Of a DNA stretch of 5,263 bases, positions 1 to 5,263 are shown piece by piece (within the stretch, counting starts at the first letter, position 1; each line of letters starts with the position of its first letter). Position numbers and translations under genes: made by a program. The notes beneath the pieces were generated by a model. It saw nothing but the letters and a program-made list of their open reading frames with translations, ran no database searches and was not told the DNA's origin. The stretch comes from an uncultured Prevotellaceae bacterium (GTDB taxonomy: Bacteria; Bacteroidota; Bacteroidia; Bacteroidales; Bacteroidaceae), in assembly GCA_946644025.1 (NCBI GenBank), contig CAMPCG010000224.1, positions 1 through 5,263 of the forward strand. Direction: 5' to 3'.

Positions 1-124
1 TGAAGCTGATGTACTTCTCGTACTGCTCGTCCTTCCACTCGTCGTTGCAGGAGGTGAGGGCTGCGTTGGCAACGCAGCATACGACGACCGGGAGCAGTGA
101 TTTGATGATGCTATACTTAGTCAT
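1..124 (-). CDS. N-terminus of a surface lipoprotein, probably a DUF1735-type glycan-binding protein (partial)
   Basis: Only the first 41 codons are in the window; the gene runs off the left edge. The protein starts MTKYSIIK, has a hydrophobic core at about residues 9-23 (SLLPVVVCCVANAAL), and a lipobox L-T-S-C with the lipidated Cys at residue 26. The residues after Cys, N-D-E-W-K-D-E, are acidic, which fits the Bacteroidetes lipoprotein export signal for display on the outer face of the outer membrane. The mature start (DEWKDEQYEKYISF) resembles what I recall of the beginning of DUF1735/BT_3987-like N-terminal domain proteins, often encoded just after susD as surface glycan-binding proteins. 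The start is ATG at 124-122, with AAAGGA at 140-135 ten bases upstream. The gap to the susD stop is 81 bp and contains a hairpin repeat. Oddly, codons 11-22 are made of a second copy of that repeat. Lipoprotein call is firm; the DUF1735 family and binding role are inferred from a short N-terminus and context. Confidence 0.8.
   Translation of the reverse strand, partial: MTKYSIIKSLLPVVVCCVANAALTSCNDEWKDEQYEKYISF
59..93 (+). repeat. Palindromic repeat family 1, copy inside the lipoprotein signal-peptide coding region
   Basis: This 35-bp stretch matches 161-194 at 32 of 35 aligned positions (one 1-base gap, two substitutions). Its centre is a perfect 8-bp inverted repeat, GCTGCGTT (60-67), loop GGC (68-70), AACGCAGC (71-78). 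On the minus strand it encodes residues about 11-22 (LPVVVCCVANAA), that is, the hydrophobic core of the signal peptide of the gene it lies in. The match to the neighbouring non-coding copy shows it is a repeat unit and not just ordinary signal-peptide sequence. No clear target duplication flanks it (only GCAG at 47-50 and 94-97). Confidence 0.85.
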
Positions 125-134
125 AATACTATTT

Positions 135-140
135 TCCTTT
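135..140 (-). promoter_or_regulatory. Probable ribosome-binding site of the third lipoprotein gene
   Basis: On the minus strand AAAGGA lies ten bases before the ATG at 124-122, in an A-rich leader. It is the only purine-rich motif in the gap and supports this ATG. Shine-Dalgarno motifs are weakly used in Bacteroidetes, so A-richness may matter as much. Confidence 0.45.
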
Positions 141-206
141 CTGTTTTTTGAGGCTGTCGTGGCTGCGTTGGCACGCAGCATACGAAGACAGGGACTGCTG
201 TTTTTT
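141..206. mobile_element. Candidate miniature insertion: 48-bp hairpin segment bounded by 9-bp direct repeats
   Basis: The segment 150-197 is bounded by the identical 9-mers CTGTTTTTT at 141-149 and 198-206. It contains the intergenic copy of repeat family 1 and short imperfect terminal inverted repeats (CTGTC/GACAG at 154-158 and 187-191). Removing one 9-mer plus the 48-bp insert leaves a 24-bp gap between the susD stop and the next ATG that keeps the AAAGGA ribosome-binding motif, a normal spacing for such operons. This reads as an insertion with target-site duplication. Caution: the 9-mer is mostly a T-run, so chance is not negligible. It is too short to encode anything and would depend on a transposase elsewhere. 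Confidence 0.55.
161..194 (+). repeat. Palindromic repeat family 1, intergenic copy after susD
   Basis: Same orientation as the copy at 59-93, 102 bp away. The inner stem is GCTGCGT (162-168), loop TGGC (169-172), ACGCAGC (173-179). A further outer 5-bp stem, CTGTC at 154-158 with GACAG at 187-191, brackets the hairpin. In the transcript this structure would lie between the susD stop and the ribosome-binding region of the next gene. Confidence 0.88.
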
Positions 207-2425
207 TAGTCGTTATATTTCCATCCGGGGTTCTGCACGAGGTTCTTGTTGCGCTTCAGGTCGGTGAAGGAGATGGGCCAGAAGTACATCTTGTCGGTGA
301 ACGTGGCCGAGAGGTTGTAGACGGGAATGACCTGCATGAACTCCTCCTTGTTAGCCGAGGTCATGAAGACGTTGAGGCCATAGACGCGCTTGTTCTCCTC
401 GACGGGGGCGTCCATCCATCGGCGCAGGTCGAAGTAGCGCTTGCCCTCGCCCATGAACTCAATCATGCGCTCGCGCTTGATCTTGGCGCGGAGGAGGTTG
501 GCATCGCCATACTCGTCGGCGGTGTAGTCGTGGAGACCGGCACGGATGCGCACGGGCTGAATGCCTTTCTTCATCTCGTCGATGTCGCGGCTGACGGTGA
601 TGTCCTGCCCCTGCCAACTCTTCACGGTGTGGCTGCGGGTGAGCTCGTTGAGGCACTCTGCGTACATAAGCAGTATGTCGGCATAGCGGATGGCGGGCTC
701 AAACTTCTCGCGCAGGTGGCTGTAGTCGTGCTGGGCGTCGCGGAAGTCGTCGGGGTGGTAGAATTTCTTTATACCGATGCCGGTGCGGAGATACGAGAAG
801 GCATTGATATAGCCGTTGCCGCCCGAGCGATAGTAGAAGATCTGAGCGTTGCGCTGCGAAGAGGTCGGGTTCTGAAGTTGCTCCCAATAGCTGCCGCTGA
901 AGGCCACGCTGGCATAGAAGCGCGGCTCGCGGCGCACGTATTGCTTCGAGACATTCATGCCGGGGAAGCGGCGCAGGTTCTGCGAGAGCTCGGGGTATTC
1001 GCCGCCCTGGATCTCGCCGCGGCTGGTCCAACCGGTGGGGCGCTCCTGGCTGTTGCCCATATCATTGCCCTCGACGCCGTCCTGCCGCCATTCGCGATAC
1101 ATGCCGGGAACGTCGGAGCCATCGCGCATGTAGTAGGTGTCGCACATCTTCTGTGTCATGCCGTGGGTGTTCCAACCATTGAGCGACACGGGCATGGAGT
1201 GAGCCACCATGGCACCGAGGCCATTGTCGTTGTCGCCCATGCTCATGTTGGAGCCGCGGGTGAAGATGAGTTCGGGGTTGTCGACAGCGCTGGCTGTTCC
1301 GTTGAAGAGGTTGCGGTAGGAGAGGTAGGGGTCAATATCCTTCCAGCCGCGGGGCCAGTTGTTCTCAGAGAAGACGGGGTCGTAGTCGGGCTCCACGGTC
1401 AGCGGTGCGCCGTCGGCCTCGACGGTGTTGATACCAGCATGGTAGAGCTCGTAGCCTCCAAGATCCATGACGTCCTTGCAGGCGGCAGCAGCGCGCGCCC
1501 ATTTAGCCTCGTCGTAGTCGAGCGAGAGCAGCGGTGTGCCGTCGAAGTTATGAAGGTTCTTGGCGATGTCGTCGGTGACGTTCGAGGGGTGCTTGCCGTT
1601 CTTGAGCTGACCGTTGGCCAGAGGGCTTGCGGCATAGGTCAGGGCAATGGCACGCGTGGCCAGGCAGGCGCCGCGCGTGGGACGGGCGATGTTGGCCTCA
1701 TCGCGCTTGTTGGTCCAGCGCGGAGAAATCTCCTTGGCGGCCTGAACCATTTCCTCTGCGATATAGTTGGCACACTCTTCGTAGGTCGAACGTGGTGTAG
1801 CCAGGTCGTCGTACTCAAGAGTATAGTCGGCACCATCGTTGGGCATGATGGGCACGGGACCGAACTTGCGCAGGAGCAACCAATAGTAGTAGGCGCGCAC
1901 GAAGCGGGCCTGCCCCTTCTTGTCCTGGCGGTCCTCGAGTGAGAGGTCGGTGTTCTGGTCGATATTCTTAATGAAAATGCTGGCCTGGTAGATGCCCTGG
2001 TAGCTGCGCACCCAGGCATCCTGACCTACAGCTTCGGTGTAGCCGCCTTCGCGGAAGGTGTTGTACGACGTGAAGCCGCGGTCCTTGGCGTCGCCGTAGG
2101 CATAGTCGCGGTCGCCGTAGTAGATGTCGTCGGCGAAGCAGAAGGGATTCCAAGCGGAGTTCTCGCCGCCGGTGCCACCCTTGGAGCAGACCTCGAAGTT
2201 GCTGCCCGTGAGGAACGAATAGGCATGAGCCAACCATTGGTCGACCTGTTCGCGGTCGGTGAAAACGCTCTCGAGAGTCTTACGGTCGCCGAAATACTTG
2301 TCGGAGTCGAGGTCGGCACAAGAGGCAATAAAGAAAGCGGCCAGCAGGAGCAGACCCACCCCCCTGCCCCTCCCTTGTAGGGAGGGGAGTATATACCTTA
2401 GTATATTGCTCATATTTGTTTTCAT
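206..2425 (-). CDS. SusD/RagB family outer-membrane glycan-binding lipoprotein (complete)
   Basis: This is the 739-residue partner of the SusC transporter encoded just upstream. Family members sit on the cell surface, bind glycan (or peptide) and close as a lid over the SusC barrel. Visible hallmarks are the helical TPR-like segment GQARFVRAYYYW at residues 171-182 followed by FGPVPIMP, RYADILLMYAECLNE at 580-594, IRAGL at 627-631, RERMIEF at 651-657, GKRYFDLRRW at 661-670, and the closing MYFWPIS (713-719) and QNPGW (731-735). The lipobox is I-A-S-C with Cys36, followed by A-D-L-D-S-D. The length is well above the roughly 500-600 residues common in the family; extra sequence lies in the middle (about 330-560). 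The ATG at 2425 has no Shine-Dalgarno but an A-rich leader; Met5 is an alternative start. Residues 13-24 (LPSLQGRGRGVG) come from a GC-rich palindromic repeat and lengthen the n-region; the hydrophobic core is only LLLLAAFFIAS. The substrate cannot be read from the sequence. Confidence 0.96.
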   Translation of the reverse strand: MKTNMSNILRYILPSLQGRGRGVGLLLLAAFFIASCADLDSDKYFGDRKTLESVFTDREQVDQWLAHAYSFLTGSNFEVCSKGGTGGENSAWNPFCFADDIYYGDRDYAYGDAKDRGFTSYNTFREGGYTEAVGQDAWVRSYQGIYQASIFIKNIDQNTDLSLEDRQDKKGQARFVRAYYYWLLLRKFGPVPIMPNDGADYTLEYDDLATPRSTYEECANYIAEEMVQAAKEISPRWTNKRDEANIARPTRGACLATRAIALTYAASPLANGQLKNGKHPSNVTDDIAKNLHNFDGTPLLSLDYDEAKWARAAAACKDVMDLGGYELYHAGINTVEADGAPLTVEPDYDPVFSENNWPRGWKDIDPYLSYRNLFNGTASAVDNPELIFTRGSNMSMGDNDNGLGAMVAHSMPVSLNGWNTHGMTQKMCDTYYMRDGSDVPGMYREWRQDGVEGNDMGNSQERPTGWTSRGEIQGGEYPELSQNLRRFPGMNVSKQYVRREPRFYASVAFSGSYWEQLQNPTSSQRNAQIFYYRSGGNGYINAFSYLRTGIGIKKFYHPDDFRDAQHDYSHLREKFEPAIRYADILLMYAECLNELTRSHTVKSWQGQDITVSRDIDEMKKGIQPVRIRAGLHDYTADEYGDANLLRAKIKRERMIEFMGEGKRYFDLRRWMDAPVEENKRVYGLNVFMTSANKEEFMQVIPVYNLSATFTDKMYFWPISFTDLKRNKNLVQNPGWKYND
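2352..2389 (-). repeat. GC-rich palindromic repeat family 2, copy in frame inside the SusD signal peptide
   Basis: This 38-bp purine/pyrimidine-segregated palindrome has a perfect 9-bp stem, CCCCTCCCT (2367-2375), loop TGT (2376-2378), AGGGAGGGG (2379-2387), and a G-rich tail ending GGGTCT on the minus strand. Read in the susD frame it gives LPSLQGRGRGVG (residues 13-24). Its layout matches the repeat at 2460-2496 in the opposite orientation: C-rich arm, T-(A/G)-CAA centre, G-rich arm, GGGTCT end. The similarity may extend to a TWAGGTA motif at 2394-2400 (minus strand) and 2451-2457 (plus strand). From memory, GC-rich repeats translating to this kind of LQGRG string are common in Bacteroidetes genomes. 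Confidence 0.82.
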
Positions 2426-2459
2426 ATTCTTAGACTGTTATATTTTTTTATTAGGTAAC
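2426..2459 (-). promoter_or_regulatory. A/T-rich leader of susD
   Basis: Between the GC-rich repeat and the susD ATG lies a strongly A/T-rich stretch (on the minus strand TAATAAAAAAATATAACAG, then TCTAAGAAT before ATG). It has no GGAGG-like motif and no match I can see to the Bacteroides promoter consensus (TTTG about -33, TAnnTTTG about -7). It is best read as an A-rich, SD-independent translation-initiation region within a co-transcribed susCD pair. Confidence 0.5.
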
Positions 2460-2496
2460 CACCCTCCCCCTGCAAGGGGGAGTGAGGAGGGGGTCT
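2460..2496 (+). repeat. GC-rich palindromic repeat family 2, intergenic copy between susC and susD
   Basis: This 37-bp repeat has a perfect 8-bp stem, CTCCCCCT (2464-2471), loop GCA (2472-2474), AGGGGGAG (2475-2482), then TGAGGAGGGGGTCT, which runs into the susC stop codon (complement of 2498-2496). It is inverted relative to the copy in susD. Four-base TTAG repeats at 2451-2454 and 2496-2499 bracket it, a weak hint of target duplication; removing the intervening segment with one TTAG would leave tandem TAA TAA stops and a short A-rich leader before susD. Confidence 0.8.
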
Positions 2497-5263
2497 TAGA
2501 TATTAACTTGCAAACCAGCTGTGATAGCCTTCGTGATAGGATAGTCCTCGCCGCGCGGCTGCAGTGATTCGGGATCCCACGTGCTGAACTTCTTGTGGAG
2601 GAAGAAGAGGTTGGTGGCAGCCACATAAACGCGAATATTGGAGAAGTGAATCTGGTTTACGATGTGCTTAGGCAGCGTGTAACCGATGTCGAGGTTCTTC
2701 AGGCGCAGGTAGCGACCGTCGCGCAGCCAGAAGGTGGAGTTGCGGTCGTTGTTGCTGTTGCCGCCGTAGCTCAGACGCGGATAGGTGGCGGCGGGGTTCT
2801 CGTTGGCGCGGATGCCGAGCTTGGCAGCCGTCTCGCTGTCCACCCAACGGTTGTCGAGCTGGCCCTTGAAGATGTTACCCCACTGGCTCTCGCTGAAGGC
2901 CCAGACACACTTGCCGTAGGTCGAGAAGGTGCTCTTGCCAGCACCCTGCAGGTGGAGGTTGAAGTCGAAGCCCTTCCACGTGACGCTCACGCCGAGGCCG
3001 TAGATGAGGCTCGGGCGGTCGGTGGCACCGATGGCACAGACGTCGCCGTTGTTGACCACGCCGTCGCCGTTGACGTCCTTGTACTTGATGTCGCCGGGCT
3101 GCACGGTGCCGAACTCCTGGACGGGGCTGTTGCGGATATCGTCGTAGTCCTTGAACAGACCTTCGGCAATGAGACCGCGGACCTGATTGACGCGGTAGCC
3201 GTACTGGTTCTGGTAGGGGTAGACGTTGTTCTCCTCGTCGTACTCCTCAATCTTGTTCTTGCTATAGGTGATGTTGCCGCGAACGGTCAGACCGACTTGG
3301 CCGAACTTGTCGTTGTAGGAGAAGTTGCCGTCGAAACCGCGCGAGCTGACAGCGCCGACGTTGGCCTTCGGGTAGTTCCAGCCATTGTTGTCCCAATATT
3401 CCAGACCTACGGTGGTGGGCAGGAAGCGGCGCTCCTGGAAGATGCCCGTACGTTTCTCGTCGAAGTAGTCCATGGTCAGCGAGAAGCGGTTGTCGAACAA
3501 GACGAGGTCGATACCGAGGTCGTTCTTCGTAGCGACTTCCCAAGTGACGTATTCAGAGGCCACCTGACGATAGCGGACAGAGCCGTAGGCGTTCTGCCCG
3601 TTCTGGCCCCAGATGTAGCCGTTGCCCGACTCCTCGAGGGTGTAGAGGTAGGGGAAGCGGTTGCTGCCCGTGGCGTCAGAACCTACGCGTCCGTTGGAGA
3701 AGCGGATCTTGAACATGTCAATCCACTTGACGTTCTTCTTCACCCAAGGCTCCTCGCCAACGTTCCAGGCTACCGACCAAGCGGGGAAGAAGCCCCAGCG
3801 GTGGCCGTCGGCGAAGTTCTCCGAACCGTTGTAGCCGAAATTGAAGTCGGCGAAATAGCGCGATGCGAAGTTGTAGGTGAACTGAGCAGCCAAGCCCTTG
3901 TTCTTGCGCGAGACGGAGTTCTTGACATCGGTTCCCAGATTCTGAGTAGAGATATTCTGGTCCTCGGTGAACTTCACGTTGGCGGCAAAGTTATGATAGT
4001 CCCAGAACTGGCGGTCCCAGTGCAAGAGCAGGTCGAGGAACTCGCGGCGCGAACCGCTGTTGGCGCTCGACTGAGTCATATCGCGCACCGACTGCACCTG
4101 CTGGAAGTCCAACTGGCCCGTCTCGGTGTTGCGCGAGCGGGCGGCATAAAGTGCGGGCAGGCGGTGGTGCTGTATACTATTATTATTATATGTGTCGTAG
4201 CCAAAGCGTCCGGTGAACTTCAGGCCCTTGGTGATGAACTTAAGGTCTTGCTCCAGAGTGACGTTGGTCTGGATGTTGTTCTGCCACTCGGTGTTGTAAC
4301 CGGTCTGTGTGGAGCTTACCCAGGGGTTGATGTAGTTCTCGTCGAGGGTGTAGGTGGTGACACCGTTCTCCTCCTTCGTGTTGAACACGCCCTTGGCAGG
4401 GAAGGTGCCATTGCTGTAGAGCACGGGAGTGTACAGGGGGTTGTAGCCGAACATCTGGCCCCACACCTTGTCGTCGCCGATACCTGGGCTGTTGCGCTTG
4501 TTGAGGTTGCCGCTGATGCCGAATTTCAGCACTGTGGTCTTCGTGACGTCCACGTCGACGTTCATACGGTAGTTCCAGCGGTCGTAGTTGGCATTGGTGT
4601 CGTAGCGCTCGCGCAGAGTCTTATCGGTCTTGTACATACCTTGGTCCTGCGTGTAGGCCATCGAGACGTAGTAGCGGGCGGTCTCGCCACCGCCGCTGAT
4701 GTTGAGGTTGGCACGGTAGCTCATGGCGCCGTCCTTCAAGAGGAGGTCCTGCCAGTCGACGTTAGGATAGAGGTCGGGGTCGAGACCATAGCGGATGATG
4801 TCGAGCTCGACGGGCTGATAGAGGACGCCGAGGTTGCGGGTTACGCGCGCTTCGTTCAGGTATTTGGCATAGTCGAAGCCGCTGACGAACTCAGGCGTGA
4901 TGGTGCGCGTGTTATAAGAGGTCTCGAACTTGGCATTGATGTCGACCTTACCGGCCTTACCATGCTTGGTGGTGATGAGAACAACGCCGTTAGCGCCCTT
5001 GGAACCGTAGATAGCGGTGGCGGAGGCGTCCTTCAGCACTGAGAATGATTCAATATCCTCGATGTTGATGTCGTCGAGATTCTCGCGCTCGAAACCATCG
5101 ACAAGGATGTAGGCCTTGTTGCTGGCGCCGAATGTGGAGATACCGCGGATCCAGAACTCCGAGGTGTTCTTACCGGGCTGACCGCTCTTCTGGAAGGCCA
5201 TAATACCAGCGACGTTACCGGCGAGGGTGTTCGTGAGGTTGGAGGTGTTGAAGTGCTTCAGTT
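2496..5263 (-). CDS. SusC/RagA family TonB-dependent outer-membrane transporter (partial, N-terminus beyond right edge)
   Basis: A total of 921 residues are encoded here; the frame stays open to the right edge, beginning LKHFNTSNLTNTLAGNVAGI. The Met at 5201-5199 lies inside the plug (AGNVAGIMAFQKSGQPG) and is not the true start. Missing are the signal peptide, the usual carboxypeptidase-regulatory-like domain, the TonB box and the first part of the plug, probably 100-200 residues. The plug shows FWIRGISTFG, AYILVDGFER, IEDIESFSVLKDASATAIYG and GANGVVLITTK, all SusC/RagA signatures. The 22-strand barrel follows, with an acidic loop DVNGDGVVNNGD at 3077-3042 resembling a calcium-binding EF-hand/dockerin loop, common in this family. 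It ends with YLRLKNLDIGYTLP, VYVAATNLFF, DPES and GLQVNI. The protein imports oligosaccharides across the outer membrane using TonB-ExbBD energy, with the SusD encoded next. The stop TAA abuts a GC-rich palindrome. No frameshift is seen. Family call is firm; substrate is unknown. Confidence 0.97.
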   Translation of the reverse strand, partial: LKHFNTSNLTNTLAGNVAGIMAFQKSGQPGKNTSEFWIRGISTFGASNKAYILVDGFERENLDDINIEDIESFSVLKDASATAIYGSKGANGVVLITTKHGKAGKVDINAKFETSYNTRTITPEFVSGFDYAKYLNEARVTRNLGVLYQPVELDIIRYGLDPDLYPNVDWQDLLLKDGAMSYRANLNISGGGETARYYVSMAYTQDQGMYKTDKTLRERYDTNANYDRWNYRMNVDVDVTKTTVLKFGISGNLNKRNSPGIGDDKVWGQMFGYNPLYTPVLYSNGTFPAKGVFNTKEENGVTTYTLDENYINPWVSSTQTGYNTEWQNNIQTNVTLEQDLKFITKGLKFTGRFGYDTYNNNSIQHHRLPALYAARSRNTETGQLDFQQVQSVRDMTQSSANSGSRREFLDLLLHWDRQFWDYHNFAANVKFTEDQNISTQNLGTDVKNSVSRKNKGLAAQFTYNFASRYFADFNFGYNGSENFADGHRWGFFPAWSVAWNVGEEPWVKKNVKWIDMFKIRFSNGRVGSDATGSNRFPYLYTLEESGNGYIWGQNGQNAYGSVRYRQVASEYVTWEVATKNDLGIDLVLFDNRFSLTMDYFDEKRTGIFQERRFLPTTVGLEYWDNNGWNYPKANVGAVSSRGFDGNFSYNDKFGQVGLTVRGNITYSKNKIEEYDEENNVYPYQNQYGYRVNQVRGLIAEGLFKDYDDIRNSPVQEFGTVQPGDIKYKDVNGDGVVNNGDVCAIGATDRPSLIYGLGVSVTWKGFDFNLHLQGAGKSTFSTYGKCVWAFSESQWGNIFKGQLDNRWVDSETAAKLGIRANENPAATYPRLSYGGNSNNDRNSTFWLRDGRYLRLKNLDIGYTLPKHIVNQIHFSNIRVYVAATNLFFLHKKFSTWDPESLQPRGEDYPITKAITAGLQVNI

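Noticed and set aside
59..194. CRISPR-like array
   Set aside because: Only two repeat units, one of them coding, with no regular spacer series.
154..207. Rho-independent terminator on the plus strand (hairpin then T-run at 201-207)
   Set aside because: The T-run starts nine bases or more after the stem and no plus-strand gene precedes it; the T-run is better explained as part of the flanking 9-mer next to the susD stop.
9..209. Small plus-strand open frame (66 codons) across the susD/lipoprotein junction
   Set aside because: It overlaps the signal-peptide coding region antisense and its hydrophobic run is the reverse reading of the leader and repeats; no ribosome-binding site or family likeness.
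530..1942. Long open frame on the plus strand antisense to susD (470 codons)
   Set aside because: Same antisense artefact: Val/Ala/Gly/His-rich product with no recognisable motif, fully covered by a clear SusD on the other strand.
2460..2496. Rho-independent terminator after susC
   Set aside because: The hairpin is strong, but in the direction of transcription it is followed by an A-run, not a U-run, and susD clearly continues the operon.
2595..5042. Very long open frame on the plus strand antisense to susC (815 codons)
   Set aside because: Its translation is low-complexity Val/Ala/Leu/Glu-rich sequence with no domain, while the minus strand encodes an unmistakable SusC. Strong GC-ending codon bias removes stops from the antisense frame.
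5199..5201. ATG as the start of the susC gene
   Set aside because: The frame continues upstream to the window edge with conserved plug sequence (NTLAGNVAGI), so this Met is internal.

Overview
The window is a fragment of a polysaccharide-utilisation-type operon from a member of the Bacteroidales. The high-GC, SusC/SusD-bearing genome and the style of its short repeats suggest Prevotellaceae, but this is inferred from overall character and not proven. Everything that looks real is on the minus strand and reads from right to left.

Layout in transcription order: (1) positions 5263-2496, a SusC-family TonB-dependent outer-membrane transporter that enters from the right edge. It lacks its signal peptide, N-terminal extension and first part of the plug, but has an intact C-terminus. 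(2) A 70-bp junction. (3) Positions 2425-206, a complete 739-residue SusD/RagB-family surface lipoprotein. (4) An 81-bp junction. (5) Positions 124-1, the first 41 residues of a third lipoprotein, most like the DUF1735 (BT_3987-like N-terminal) surface glycan-binding proteins that often follow susCD. Together they would form an outer-membrane glycan capture and import machine: SusD as lid over the SusC barrel, and the third protein as an accessory binder. The enzymes that would reveal the substrate lie outside the window, and no operon promoter is visible; it should lie beyond the right edge.

The unusual part is the two gene junctions. Each carries two copies of its own short palindromic repeat family. 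One copy lies in the intergenic gap just after the upstream stop codon, and the other lies about 31-37 nt inside the next gene, within the lipoprotein signal-peptide coding region. At the susC/susD junction the family is a GC-rich C-run/G-run palindrome (2460-2496 and 2352-2389, opposite orientations); the inner copy is read in frame as LPSLQGRGRGVG in the SusD signal peptide. At the susD/lipoprotein junction the family is a GCTGCGT...ACGCAGC palindrome (161-194 and 59-93, same orientation); the inner copy encodes almost the whole hydrophobic core of the signal peptide. The intergenic copy of this second family sits in a 48-bp segment flanked by perfect 9-bp direct repeats, which looks like an insertion with a target-site duplication. 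These in-frame, signal-peptide-located mobile-like palindromes are the main discovery candidates.
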